Positions 25,541 to 41,000 of a stretch of DNA of 64,000 bases are shown piece by piece; the first letter of the stretch is position 1; the number at the start of each line of letters is the position of its first letter. The position numbers and the translations under genes were made by a program. Origin of the DNA: Sipunculus nudus (taxonomy: Eukaryota > Annelida > Sipuncula > Golfingiida > Sipunculidae); the NCBI GenBank assembly GCA_026874595.1, contig CM049306.1, forward strand, positions 43,834,019-43,898,018. Direction: 5' to 3'. The notes beneath the pieces were generated by a model, which worked only from the letters and a program-made list of their open reading frames with translations, made no database searches and was not told where the DNA came from.

Positions 25541-28500
25541 GTATGTGTACCAAGCTTCTCATCTTGGTCCTGTTTTATCCTTTTCAATAGGTTCATTATC
25601 ACTGTGTCAACATTAGCAGTTATATTTTCATCTCTTGTCCAACACAAGTCCTGTCTGAGAAGCCAATACTGACCCAATGCTGGTTCTTAAGTTGGTGCAA
25701 AATGAAATACTGGTCAATAAAATCAATATACACTTTACCTAAATCAATCCAATCTTGACACCAATTGTGATCCTTTTTGTATGACAATCAGACCTTGCCA
25801 CACCAATTCTGATCCTTTTTGTATATCAGTCAGACCTTGACACACTAAATCTGATCCTTTTTGTTTTTCAATCAGACATTCACACACCAATTGTGATCCT
25901 TTTTGTAAATCAGTCAGATCTAGAGACACCAATTGTGATCATTTTTGTATGACAACCCGACCTTGACATGCCAATTGTGATCTTTTTGCATATGAATCAG
26001 ACCTTGACACACCAATTGTGATCCTTTTTGTTTTTCAATCAGACCTTGACACACCAATTCTGATCCTTGTTGTATATCAGTCAAACATTGACACACCATT
26101 CTTGTTCCTTGTTGTATATCAGTCAAATATTGACACACCATTTCTGGTCCTTGTTGATTATCAGTTGGACATTGACACTTCATTTATGATCCTACTTCTA
26201 GATCAGTTGCACACTGCGACACCGTCTGTGATTAATTGTTGGGGCAGTTTTGGGGCTGATGTGGATTACAAGCTCAATAACATGTTAGCTAATAAATTGT
26301 GTCAATCACCAATTATGCTTTACCTGTGCACTGGTCTTGAATAAATTATGGACCATGCTTTGACCATTATAACGTCTTAAAATTTGTAAAAGCAAACACA
26401 CGCATGTATGTGCAGCATATGTATATATAAAATGGTTAATGGTGAACAAGTACTGAATGAAGTGAGGTGCTTTTTATATATCTCAGCTTATCAGTGTACT
26501 GTTCCTCAGCAGCCAATGAGTTTCTTATAATTTTTGTAAAAGTTAAGAAAATGGAAAATTTTTTTATCTGAACTGTCAGGTTTTGTTTATTATGGCTCTC
26601 AGAATTTTAAGAAAAAAATATGCAATTCATGATTATGCATCAGTCAGGGAATTTGAGCTTTTGAATTGTCGGCCTGCAATTCCATCCATACCTGCATAAA
26701 ATGCTGCCTACAGTTTAAGTGCCTATCAATTGCAAAATATATTTGAATATAGGAAATCATATTTAAATCTAGACTGGCCCAGTCCATGAAATGGTTAAGA
26801 CTTAATTGTTGCCTTTGACAGAGAAATCAAATGTTCTCTCACGGTTTTGTAATGCTTAGTGTTGGTACTGCCTCCTTGTTGCAAATTATATAACTATTTA
26901 CCATTCTGGCCCTCTTATTTAAGTTAAAAGAGCCACATGTACTGGTGCATAAAATCACACATTATCTACGCATTTAAGTAGCAAACAAAAATACTAACGC
27001 CCTGGCAGGGCTAATTAAATCACATTAATAGATTTCTTTTGTTTGATTAGGTGGTGTCAGGAATTGGTTGTAAAATCATGTTTGATGATTGAAAGAAAAC
27101 AAGACGACCAATGTAAGATTATTAATTGATTATTTTATATAAATGTACCTTCTGTTTTACCATGTAATCTGCTGTTAAAAATTATTCCTAAATCTCTTAA
27201 CTGATTATGAAAAAACAACCAATCATTGCTATAATGGATTAATCAGCACACATGTAACATTTGCGGGTGACAAATAATATAGTAAGCTTATTAACCTTAT
27301 AAATTCTGAATGCTGATATACAGGTGAAGATACAGTCCAACCTGTCTGAACCACCACCAGTAAAATGCAGGGAACTGGCTATAACGACCACTGGATATTA
27401 AACCCTTTTGAAATTCCATTATATTATCTATAGATAAACCCTGTGAAATGTGACCACCATGCTATTACAGATTTTGGGCAGTTTTTCCTGACCAAAGTGA
27501 TACATTAATTATAAATTGACCTGTCTAATGCGGGCACTCTTTTGGCTACTCCTTGACCAGTGCTGACTGGTCGGTTTATTGCCAATGAGTGAAGTCGCGG
27601 GCACTTGTACTGGCTCACTGTTTTATTAGTTTGCTTGTGTACAGCACACAGACTGGTGGTTTCGGTAACCCCTGGGCCAACACTGGACATGTTGCACTAG
27701 TGTGGCTACAAGCTTAACATTTTAATCAAATGTATGCCAATTCATTTCATTCATATATCAACACATAAAATTACACATATAAGTACATAATTACAAAATA
27801 CATTTAACACAAAGATCTTTCCCTTTTACAAAATTGTATCTAATTGATGGCCTTAAAGGTGGTCTATTTTGTATACTTGCGTCATAAATATGTCATCTAG
27901 GTTTGTGCCTTTCCTAAATTTTTACAGTACCTGTCTTATAAAACCACCTTTTTAGCCCAGTCCCATGGTGGTCCCATGAGACAGGTTCAACTGTATACAC
28001 TTAAACTGTTAAAGATGTAAAGAATTTAATATTATCTTTTCAGAAAGGCAGCTGGGCTTGTGCACAGGCCTCAAGCAGTAAGAAGATAAATCACAACAAA
28101 CACATCACTGATAAACTTGAGGTAATGCTACACTCATTGCAATAGTACTGCTGTTGTAGCTGTGCATAGTTTTAAGTATTGCTTCTGTAATCTGTATGTA
28201 ATGCTCTGTGTGTGCAATTTGTCAATACTTTATTTGCAGTATTAGTTTACTCAGAGTACATTTTATGATTGATTAAACAATATCAAGCAGTTTGAGACGT
28301 TGTGGCAGAGGGGTTGGTGTTTTGCATTTTAACAACAGGTGTCACCACCTACTTGCAGTTATTATATAATGGTAAGGCAGGATCTAATTTTGTCATATTG
28401 ATTGCATACTCTGAGTATGAAATACTTGTCCTTACATACACATGTACCTACAGCCACATCCTTCATTAGACAGATAGAAATTTTAGAACCCTTCTAAGTA

Positions 28501-28952
28501 TTTTGTGGAAAATTACAAAAACATTTCTTGGTGCAAATTTTCAACCTCATTTGTTAACAATGTAGCTACCAGATGGCAGCACAATACCCATGGAAAATAT
28601 TAAAGGTGAATTTCTTAGAAAAACTTAAGATTTAAAGATACTTGTGTTACATATTTCTTGAAAAAAAAGAGACCAGTTTCAGTATATAAACTTAAATGTT
28701 ACCAATTTTGAAGGACTAGAAATTTAATTAGTGGTATCATTTGCATGTTTAGGTAGCTGTTTTCCTCTTTATTATATATTGTTCTTGTTATATATTCATG
28801 TTGACAGGCCCTTGCAAAAACTTATGAGAACACCAATGATAAATGGAGAGCCCTTGGATATCAGAAGGCTATAGCAGCCCTGAAAAGGTATCCACATCAG
28901 ATCACAACATGGGAGGTAAGAGAGTGAGCTGTCCATTTGCATGACTGGTGGT

Positions 28953-29045
<93 letters not shown>

Positions 29046-32000
29046 GATGAAACAAAATTCTATGACAAACTTCACAAGAGACCAGTGCTGTCCAGTGTTT
29101 GCAGTTTCACTTGTTTAAAATTAAGTCCCCAGATGTCAGCACTGCAAACCACAAAGGGCATGTGAAGGTAGAGGTAATTTTGATGACACACCTTTTTATC
29201 AGAAAATATGTTTGAATTCACAGGTTTCCAAGAAATATATATGTCTTATGTTATAACATAAAGGCTTAAGTGGTGTCTTTTTATGGACAGAAATCAGTGA
29301 AAAATTCAGCAGACTCAGTGATCTATTTTGTATATGAATCTGAAATATTAATAAAAAATTTTTGAAGATATTAAGATAATATAGGTTGATGTGTTCATGT
29401 AGGATGTATATCCATTAGAGTATTATGTGTGATTTTTAACCTGCACAAAGCAAAGGTTATTGTTTTCACTATATCTGGAGATGATATCACAGATATTATT
29501 GAAAATTATCATATAGGTTGGCATTGTGAAATTTTCCAAGAAGTTCAATTTTGGTGTAAATCCAAACATGAATAACCCCAGAGAGAGTGTTTTATGGGGT
29601 TATATAGCACATATGTTTACACTAGGACGTCGCATGTGATGATATGGCTATCTTTAGAGTGCAAGTCATGTTGTCACAGTGGACAGTGACCTCACTCCAT
29701 GTGCCATTTCCCTGAAAGGTGTCAGTAAACCAACGTACATTCAGTGGGGGGGGGGGGGCATGTTTTTAATGTTTGCTATGTTTATAGTTAAGGACAGCAA
29801 TTCCACAATGTACAGGGTGTTTTCAAAATATTTTCAGTTAAAAAGGTTTCCAGGTGTAACACAGTTTTAATTAACATTCCATGGCACCAGCTGTCTTCCT
29901 ATCAACTTTCAACACTATCTTCTGCACATATCAGATGCTTTTTTAATTGTGAAATGTTTTGAAATCTCTAAAAATAAAAAAAGAGCATCCTGCCTTTGGA
30001 TACATATTGTTTGTGATGCAGATGATATAGATAAAAAGTCAGTCCAGGGCAATGGCATGTGTACTAAGATTATACTATCAAATTTTAGGTAAATTGGTAT
30101 TTTTTTTTCATATATAGGAAGCCAAATCATTGCAAGGAGTTGGCACACGATTAGCCGATAAAATCTGGGAGATCATGGAGAGTGGAGAGTTACAAAAACT
30201 GAATGAGCTGACATCCAGTGATGAAGTCAAGGCTATCAGTCTGTTTACAAACATCTGGGGTGTTGGGGCCACAACAGCACGCACATGGGTTCAGCAGGGC
30301 TTGCGTACATTAGAAGATGCCCACAGCAAAGCAAATTTGACTCGTCATCAGAAGATAGGGCTGAAGCATTACGATGATCTGCTGGATCGTATGTCACGGA
30401 ATGAGGCTGGAGAGATTGAAAAAACAGTAAGTTATATTTTTTTACAACCATTAGCAAGTCAGTACACTTCCAATGCAGCGGTCACTCTAAATTTGTTTTA
30501 GAACTCATTCCACTCAACCACTGCTTTCAGTAGCTGGGTGTGCTGTTTATCCACATGAGGGAGTTTGCACAAGGCCAGAAATGTTTTGACCATTGAGAGT
30601 GAAGTATCACTGACTTCAACTGTGGTTATACCTATTATACCCAGCTCATTGGTCAGAACATTCTTGGCCCTGTGCCAACTCCTTGGTGGTGATACCCTGC
30701 AAATGCAGCTCTTAAAAGCAGTGGATATGTAGGAGTTCGAGAACAAATGTAGTGTGAACAGTGTGACTCTTATGGAGCATAAGATGATATCTATCGAATC
30801 TATAAAAAAATGCAGATTTTAAAGGCATACTGTTGCACTCTATGGCTTACTTCCTTAATCTTCATGACTAAAAGAAATAATTATTTCAGAGATAACCTCT
30901 TTTTTTGTGTGCTCCATTGAATCAACCAATCATCTTCATACATTTGTCACATGACCAGATTCCAGTCAAAGCACCTTTCCTCTCCATTATGCCATTTTCA
31001 TGTGTAGAACTCCTAATAAACTTTCGTATGTTGTTTTTAGTGTGTATTACCATCTTATTTTTTCCGCATAATAAAAATGGCTGTTTGTATAAGTTTGCTT
31101 TATTCATGTTTAATATGTCCACAGAATTACCCAAGGTAACATTTGTCATGTGATACTTCTTTACCAACAGGTGAAGGATGCAGTCCAGAAAATCAACCCT
31201 GGGCTGATTGCCATGGCGTGCGGGTCGTACCGTCGAGGTAAACCAACTTGTGGAGATGTGGATGTGTTGATAACCCACCCAGATGGACATTCACATAAAG
31301 GAGTATTCAGCAAGCTCCTGTCTGCTCTTAAGGACACAGGTAAGTCAAATCTTATCTTGCTTGTCTGCATGTAATAATATTACCTGTAGCCTAATTCTCC
31401 CTTTGATACATTTACTGAGTTACTGTAATGTTTACAGACATTGAGACCAAATACTGATACATAGGATATACATATAAAGAGAGATACACACATATACATG
31501 GGAGAAATCTCCAGTGGTCTACAGTTATGAACCACTTAAGGATTTTCCATTCTGTTTGTGAGGCCAAGATGACACACAGACTTGTAGGTCATACATGGCC
31601 AGGGAGGGTTATTTGGTTGCTTTTACCTCTTTTTCAGTATTGAGACAACTTACAATAAGATTTTGTGGTTGGCTTCATATTCTTTAGGCTGACATTTTAT
31701 GAATTTATAAAAAAAATATATGAATTGTATTAGATTTTATGAATTTATGAAAAATTATATGAATTATAATAAATTTTATGAATGTATAAAAAATATATGA
31801 ATTATAATAATTTTTATGAATTTATAAAAAAATATATGAATTATATTAAATTTTATGACTTTATGAAGAATAATATGAATTATAATAAATTTTATGATTT
31901 TTGTAAATATAATATAAATTATAATAAATATAATGAATTTTTGAAAAATTATATGAATTTTAATAAATTTTATGATTTTATGAAAAATTATATGAATTTT

Positions 32001-35000
32001 AATGAATTTTATGAATTTTAGAAAAATTATATGAATTTAAATAAATTTTATGAATTAATGAAAAACTATATGAATTTTATGATTTTTTGAAAAATGATAT
32101 GAATTAAAATAAATTTTAAGAATTTATGAAAAATTATATGAATTATAATAAATTTTATGAATTTATGAAAAATTATATGTTTCTTCATTTTGAACATCTC
32201 ATGAGGGTTTCATTTTCTCAACCTTATCAGAGTCAATCAGATCTTAGTGAACCAGTGTTTGCATATATATAAAATTATACTTTATTCATACATATCCTCA
32301 TTCACTTCTGCATCTGCTATAACTTGTGTCACAGTCAATAAACCCCCTGTTATAACTGCATGTTTTGACAAAAAATTAATGTTGTTTGGATGGGCCAGAT
32401 CCGAAAACCTTGATGGGGTGTCCGTTTCCTAAGGGTTTCTATTTCCGATTGTTTCCCATTCACAAATTTTGCAAAAATAAAATCTTCATGAATTAACACG
32501 CAACTGCAGTATTCTAAAACATAAGCTGCTTTGGTAAACTTCTTCTCCATTTGAATAACCTGTTGATATTATTAACTTATGCTTTGGTTTGTATTTACAT
32601 CACATATAGTCCAGCATACCATACCCCTAATCCTGGTTACTCTGCCCTCATTTTCCTTTATTAAATGAGCAAAAGACATTCACTATCTGCCTTACTCTTG
32701 ATGATTTAAGAGTCTACCAAACACTCAGAGTAGCAGTATAAGTGTAACATGTCACTTCAACATCAGCTAGACAAACCATTTAATGTTTGCTCTTTAATTA
32801 CACTGTGTGTGACAAGAATGTGTGGAAAACTATAGACTCAGCATATTGATAAGTCTCCATGCATATGTATTTAATTTCTCTCCATTAAAGAGCATGTCTT
32901 CCAGTGGTTCTCCGATTTTCATCTTTGTCATGCAGTATGCAGGAAAGGTTGATGGTCATCATTGAGATGGGATATAAGCAGTGGTTATTTATTTCAAGTT
33001 TTCCATTGTGAATGTGACAAAATAGCCATCTATGATGAGTAAATATTGAAGTTATTATACTACCTTAAGGAGATACTGTTTTTCACATCCTGCAAAAAAC
33101 AGAGAGAATTTCAGTACTTCAAGGAATAAGGCAAAAAGAAATAAAATGAACGGAATTGGCAATGAATAAGATATATACATATTGTGTCAGAGGCAGATAT
33201 ATTAAGAAATATATTGAGTGTAAAGAAAGAAGACTAAGATGTAGTTTCAGTTTCAGTGACACACAACTGGGCATCAATAATTGTATATTTTAGTTTATAT
33301 TGTTATTATAATGCATTTTGCTAATTGTGATAATAAATGTAAACTGCCATAGAAATACTAGTGAACCAATGCTCTTGAATTGAGGTTACTATGACTAATG
33401 GCCACAAGACAGGTTCAAATTATTCTTTGAAGCAGGGGCAGCTCCCAAATTTAGGAAAAAGGAGGGGTCGAACCCAGGAGGACTAATGACAAAACCTAAA
33501 AAAAATATCCCCAGATCCAAAAAAGGGAGGGCAACAAAAATTGGTCTGAAACCCTTAAAATAAGGTTGCGGTGGCTTCTAAAAGGGGGGGGGGTTTGAAT
33601 CTGCTTCTGTGTATAGACTACTAACTCTTAATACAGTATTCAGATACTAGTATCTTTGCATTAGCTAAGCTGGTTGAATGAGGGATATGACTCATCAGTC
33701 TTTCTTTATTCTCATAAAGGACAGGGTTCATCGAAGGCACATGCAGCAGACAAGTATTCATGGGATGAGAGTACATGAAAGCTACAGAAGCCTGTGAATG
33801 GCTTATGGGGGTGCCAAGTCACTGCTACATAATTCATGTCGTCCTCAGTGAGGCACTGTACATTTACAAATAAGATACTCATGTCTAACATATTTACATG
33901 GTGGATTATCTGGGTATTTACACATGTACATGACCATTCAAAGATATGAACCTGACTGACCCAGTGGAAGTTGTAGATAGTTTACATAGCACTGATTAGT
34001 ACATAATTGTGTATTCCCAAGCGTGAAGGGTCCCTATCCCTGCTTCCATTGCTGTTCTGAAAGAAATACAATAACTGGTCCATTCAAAAGTACATAGAAT
34101 ATAGGCTTTGGCAACAGCATGTCCTGAATAATGTTTTTCAAATGTTTGCTGGTGGGTGTGGTGAAACAGGCATAGAACTCTACAGTTCTAATAAAAATGA
34201 GACTACACTTATGTAAACTAAGTTTGGCTCTCAGAAGATCACATACTGCTGTCAAGGCAAAAGAGTCCCACTCAGATCCACAAAATTTAATGGGGTCTTC
34301 CCTGCATATGTCTCACCCTTCCACAAAGCTTTATAGAGATTAGGTCATCGCTTTTGCAGGGATCATCTCAGATGGACGCTGTTCAGAAAGACGCCATTGT
34401 ATCACATGGACGCTGTTCATTTGGACGCCATGAAAATGGACGCTGATCCTATAGACGCCTTCGTATTATAAGCCCAAACACCATTAAGACCCCTGAATAC
34501 AGGCCATATAGCTGTGTATATATAGTGTTATATATTTCCTTTAAGTGTGTATATGGTGTGATTGAAGATGGATGTTAACAAAGATGTCTTAGAGACCATC
34601 GTATTATAGACGTCATCGTATATTGTTTCCTTAGATTTGAGACCTAATTTAATATAATATTTATTAATACATATGTGATATTTTATATCATATACTGATA
34701 TCGTGCGAATGAAACGGAATGCTGATCATATAGAAGTTATCGAATATAGACGCCATTGTCTGCATGCATCCTTCAGAAAGACTCCTAATGACAAGTCATA
34801 AAAATAATTCACATTCTTATTAATTATTTCCATAAAAAGAAGTCCCCATTTTATAATAACCATGGTATGTTTTGAATTATATTGTGCGTATATCGTGCGA
34901 ATGAGGGTCTTTTCATATCCTGTGAATGAAAAGGAACGCTGATCATGCAGACATTATCATATTACAGACGCCATCGTCTGCATCGTCCCTTCAGAAAGAC

Positions 35001-38000
35001 GCCTAATGACAAGTTATGAAAACTATATTTAAATAATTCCATGAAAAGAAGACCAAATTTAATAATAACCATGTTATATATTGTGTGTTTGCGTATTTTG
35101 TGCGAATGAGGGTCTTTGTTTCATTTACCAAACAAATTAAATTTTAAATAATGGTCATGTGTAGTTTCAGTTATATAAAAGTAATGTGAAGTAAATTATA
35201 TTTTCCATTGGTAATTATTCTATCATTCCTTAATATACTTGTATAGCTAAAATTTAAAAAGAACTTGAAGCAAAGAAATCATGTACATAAAAGGATTAAT
35301 TAGTCAACATCAAATAAAACCTACTCCATTATCGGGGTCTCCCGTTAATCAAATGATCAATCGGATTACTAGGCACTAGCTGACACTGTACCCAGAATAT
35401 GTTTATTGAAGGCACTAGCTGACACTGTACCCAATATACGTTTATTGAAGGCACTAACTGACACTGTACCCAGAATACGTTTATTGTTAAAATGACATCA
35501 TTTGATCACTGATCCATGTCTGTTTAGAATATTTGACTGCTTTTAAAGAGCTGCAAAAAATATTGGTTAAATCCCAAGCTGATATTTTGAGGCAATTTTA
35601 AATAAAACCTACATTAAAGGGGGGGGGGGGAGTTTCAAATATATCATACTAAAATTGTATATTTATTTAAACCTTTAAATTCTAATTATTGGTTTCCATA
35701 TATATATATACATATGTTAAAAACTTGACAAAAAAAGTTTAAAACTTGAAGAAACATTAGTATTATATATATGAGAGATTGCATAGTCAATGTTAAATGA
35801 AAAATCAATAAGATTACTGGACTTCCTTAGCCAATTACATACTAGGGTCTCATTTATTTTTACAATCACATTATAGTCACTAGTTGAATTAATATTTCAC
35901 ATTTCACCACATTCACCACATATACAATCCATACACGAATTACACAAAAATAAATGTATTGCCATTTCACACTTGTAAACTTACCAGATATGTACGGAAA
36001 GAGGCCTTGGAAATATTGATGCTGTTAAGATAAACGCCACATATCATCAGACAAACGCTATTGGTAGAATATATTGTGTGCCCTCTAATTATTTATTAAT
36101 AGAAACTAATCCAAATAAAAGTAGAACAAGTTAATATTCACATAAATGGAAAGACTTTTTTGGAATGTTTCCTTTTAGTTGAACGGGGTAATTCCAGTTG
36201 AACTATATCGCTTCGATAAAGTGTTCCACAAAGCGTTTCTCTCTCTCCCTTTCTCCCTCTCTCTCTCTCTGTGTCACTGTATAGAGAAATTGAATATGAT
36301 ACACATAAAAGTCGGATCACTGCCGATGGGAATCGAGTCCATGACTTTCCTATTGCCGATGATGACGAGAGAGGGAGAGAAAGAGAGAGAGAGAGCGAGC
36401 TGAGAGAGAGAGAGAATGAGAGAGAGAGGGGGATGGAGAGAAAGAGAGGGGGGGGGGGGGAGAGATGCACTTTGGAAATGGATGCTGTTCAGAGATCCGG
36501 TGCATTTTCAGATAGACGCTCCGTGTGCGTATTTTAAAATATTTTGGAAAACGAAACGATTCAATAATATGACTGTGTTTTTTTTAGTTCAGTGTTATGA
36601 CCACATTAAATGTTAGTTGTGTATATTCTTATCTGAAAGTACTCAGTTAATGAAAAAGTTTGAACGCTATTGATCACCGAGTACTTAATCCTGGTAACAT
36701 AGCAATATCTTTTGATTGTTACATTTCAAACGGTATATGTTGTTTAATTAGTCAATGTTAATGTAAGAAATCCCATTGAATTATGTTTGTTTTAATATTC
36801 TTTAATGTCCCTTGATGAGAACTTCAAGAAAAGTTTGCTTAATTCTACTTCTGGTATATACATGAGTATAAATTTAAAGTCTAAGCAAGAATCACTCACA
36901 TGATACTCACAACATGGAAACGTCAGATGCCGTATTAGTAAAGAAAGGATGAGGGTTTAACCTTATCTACCAGGAATATAGTCACAAGAAGGACCGCCAA
37001 CATGGTACAGAAATGCACTGGAGGTAAGATACGATTTATACAAAATTTACTTTTTTGGGGGATATGACCATAAAATATATTTCCACTTAAGTATTAAAGG
37101 TTACGTTTAACATGTACTATGTTTAATTCACGAAATTATAAACACATAGAATGCACAAACCAATAAGAATCAGTTATTCAGAATTTATAAACATTTATTC
37201 CAAAAATGTGTAAATCTTTTTTTAACTTACTATATAAACATCATTATTTTATTTTTAGAGCACACACATATATGCGACCAGTACGGAGGTACCCGCCATG
37301 TCATGTGATGATAACAGATATGCTCAATTAGCAGTAGACCTCAAGTCAAGAGTTATTGTTATTACAGCACTAATAAATTTAAAGACGGCAGACGGCCTTT
37401 GATCCCCGCTACCTACTGGCTAAACTGATAAAGCACCAGGAAACAGCAATGAATCTCTGATTATATGTGTATAGTTCACATTTTTAATCAAACTTTTTAT
37501 CTGGTATGCACTGGTGTGTAGATTGTCATCAGATTGTCTTTGAAAGATAAGTCATTGAAATAAAAAACATATACAAAATCACATAACAATATACAATGTA
37601 TTCACACTAGTATGTTTATTCTCGTCATATCGTGTTTCCTTGTACAGGTAAACATCTACAACGTCATGCTGCTGGAAAGCTTCATATTTTACCAAGCATA
37701 AAGATTGTCGTAACAAATGATTAAAAAAAGCAATGATTGTTACCTAAAATTAGTGGTTCTATCTCCTACGACATTGTTTTTATTGTCAAAAATATCAAGC
37801 TGGAAAATACGGTACGGATAATTGATCAGACTGGTTGCCCAGGTGTGTGTAGTTCAGAACAATTGCCCTTGGAAACTGTAAATCATTGCGTGATAAAAGG
37901 TTTGGTGGTATAAAAAATACACAAAACACACGTTTACAGAAAAATCTTTACTGATACAGTTCAATTACACTCAGCTGTTCCGGTCGTCCATTAATGGTAC

Positions 38001-41000
38001 ATGTCTTCAAAACGGTCGATATAGGCCGATACATATGGTTCCAAAATTGACAAAACTGCATAATATAAACAAACAATAACAATGGGTTGAGTTGGTGGAT
38101 TAACAGTTCTTTCTTTTGTATGGTTATCCCTGCATAATTCTCATAGTGTTGGAATAGCGTCTAAATGAATAGCGTCCAGCTGATCAGCGTCCATTTTCAT
38201 AGCAACAGCTGTCGGCGTCCATTTTTATAGCGTCCATCTGAACAGCGTCCAGGTGACATGGACCCGTTTTGTATAATCCTGCTAACAAAAAAAAAACAAC
38301 ATGGGTAAAAACATAACCTCCTTGGCAGAGGTCATCATAAGGCCTACTTTAGGGTACATCATGGTTAGCCACCTTACTGTTAACTGGTTTTACGAATCAT
38401 TTGCTGCATGTTTATTGAAATGATATCTACAAAGTCCAGCTTTACTGCACAGTTATCACTTTAAACTTTTGAAACATCCTCTGTTGAAAGGATCTGTATA
38501 GAAGGTATCCGTATTAACATACTGTTGTCACCTTTGTAATAGATTCATAGGACATTTCCATATTTGGGCTGCATTAAGTGACCCTTAAAGGAATTAAAAA
38601 AAAAAATAAACAGAAGGGTATGTGTAACAAATCTGCAGGAGACTAACAGCTTGAAATAATATTTGTATTATCTCAGGCTGTTTAATAAGTTCAGATGGTT
38701 GGATATAAAATTTCCTGGCAAAACCCTCCAGGTACATGGAATTACAATCTCCAATGCTTCTGTTATGTTGTTATGGAACTGTATGTGAGTAAATACAGTC
38801 CACATGTCTGTTTACCATAATTCCCTAACAAGCTGAAGAAACAAGAAGAAAGAAAGAAACACAGAAGAAATACCACCGATTTGGAAGCTTGAAAAATCTT
38901 GACATGTGAAGTTGCACAGTACAGTCACCAGGTGGTGTGCATGATATGTTTGATTGACATCACTGATTAACCCAGTGCAAATTCATTTCCACTTTGTAAA
39001 AAGGAGTAAGTAAAAAGTTTAATAAGGTTTTTTTTTTAAATATCATAATATTTCATGTATATTAAACATACCTGGTATGTAAATAGGTGCCTGTAAATGT
39101 AATACATGTTCTTGCTTAATATAGTCTTGTTTAGTAACATAGTAATTCATACCTTTATTCTGGTGTATTATTATGCTGTCACTAAGCCTGTCATCAGGAT
39201 TTGTTAGGATTAGGTAATTCAGAACAGTGACAAACATGTCTGCATGGTTGTGAACATAACAGTCACAATACTGTGTGACCATAGTGTATTATGCACTGCA
39301 GCTGTGCATGCTTTTAATTTGCTAAAGGAATGTGGCTTATAAGCCTCATGAATACTTCAAAGCCATGGCCGATTCACTTCATGTAACCATAAAATCAGAG
39401 TGTATGAGTGGTTTATTAAAAGTAAATGTCAGGTTCAGGGAACTGTTATTGTTTGTGTGTAAGATGTTAAGAAATCTGGCCTATGTCAAATTTCCAAATA
39501 CGAAATATTGATAAATAATTCTCTGTGCTAGTCTGAATCAATACTCATACTAACTCAGTACTTGGAAACCATGTGACGTCTGCAACATATAGACATATAG
39601 TGTACCTGTAGTGTACAGGGGTGGTACAATGAAAAAGTAGCTGGGATAAATCCTTGCTTCAAGGGGCAGAACCACTCATGACTTGAAGAATAATGGAAGA
39701 AGTGGTGTCCCTGTCTGATTCTTTGGACAAATTTTATCATTTAATGGACACATCTTTATATTAGAACCTGTAATGTTCCATTGTCTCAAAAAACTATGTT
39801 CACAAGAATTTTAGATTTTTATTCATTTTTTATTTGTTTATGAAAAAACAGTTAAAATATATTTACTTTTGAATCAGTTTCAACCACATGCTTTTAAAAA
39901 TATTATTGTTACGGTAATTAATTTCCTCTCAAAATGCTGATTTATTTTATTTTTTTTCTACTAATGACTAATTTTGTTTAAATTATAAATTGTTTTTTTT
40001 TTTTACAGTGTGTATGCCAGCTCACAAGATGCCTTGATCATCGATTACAATTTTGGTCCCCATATATGGCCTGAGTGCCATTTACATATTTGCTAAGCAT
40101 CATAAACTAGGGTGAATCTTAACCTCCTGCAAAATATCATTAAACAAATTACCATTAATTTTATTTAATTTGTATCATTAAAATCTAGGTCAAAGTGATG
40201 ACTAAGCAAGAATCCAGAATTTCATTATATATTGGTTAGAATGACTTGACTTTGATTATACTGTCTAGACCCACTTGCATAGTAATATTTAATATGTTAA
40301 ACAACCAATTTCCAGTATGTTTTGTGAAAACTAATGAAAGATTGCAAATTTATAAACTATCTATTTTATCAATGAAAAAAATTCTTTTGCTTCAAATCTT
40401 TTGTTTCACTTGATCCATTCACATCATGTATTGGCCTATCCAGGGGTCAAAGGTTAATTGTTGATCACAAGTACTTATGATCAGATGATGTTAAATGTTG
40501 AACTCCCAAGGTCTCCCAGTCCAGTTAGTTTTGGGCAGTGCTGGTTTGTACATGTCATTTTACATGTACATAGTTGTTTATTATGCCTCTTGTTTACCTG
40601 GTCGTCAATTGTTATGTATCCTGGTTCAGATTCCTGTATCAGATGTGATGATATGTTTCCTATTACAGATGGGACTGTTCTGCTTTACTGAGCTACTGTT
40701 GTCCTATGTTTTGGATGCTGTGACTGATGATAATACATTGTTCATATACAGACCACTTCAAGTACAGATCATTACTGATAATGATCCAGTTTATTTCATT
40801 AACATTGGCATTAATAAATGTTAATAAGTAAAGTGATTTATTACATAAACTGACCTGTCCATAAAACTGTATCAATAATTAGTTTTTCATATATTTATGA
40901 ATTTGTGCATTTATTAACAAGTTATTGTTTTTTTAATTATCAGACTTTTAATTAGCAGTAAATTTTTAGCCATCTGTCTGTATGTCCTCTCATGAACATA

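Larger units (their letters stand above)
34359..38265. mobile_element. 3.9-kb non-coding TIR element in POLL intron 5
   Basis: Inverted termini of about 100 bp (34359-34460 and 38150-38265) consist of repeated gacgct/gacgcc motifs. Both start at the outer edge with a ggg, then share tggacgctgttcaga and later atgaaaatggacgctgatc. Flanking octamers cttttgca (34351-34358) and gttttgta (38266-38273) match at 6 of 8 positions, consistent with an aged 8-bp target duplication. More gacgct motifs occur inside, near 36482 and 36520. No transposase frame is visible, so it is a non-autonomous or decayed DNA transposon. An 8-bp duplication would suit hAT-like elements, but the family is not established. 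Confidence 0.7.

Noticed and set aside
31782-32021. 79-codon Tyr/Asn/Phe/Lys-rich frame
   Set aside because: It is produced by the 38-bp AT minisatellite.
36138-36537. Frames rich in Leu/Ser or Arg/Glu on both strands
   Set aside because: They are translations of CT and GA microsatellite arms inside the 3.9-kb element.
36990-37320. Two mini-exons joining into a 23-codon frame starting MVQKCTG
   Set aside because: The splice sites look acceptable, but the product is very short and lies inside a mobile element, with nothing to support it.
40495-40824. 109-codon hydrophobic frame
   Set aside because: The composition fits AT-rich noncoding DNA. It has no ATG at its start, no splice context and no recognisable motif.
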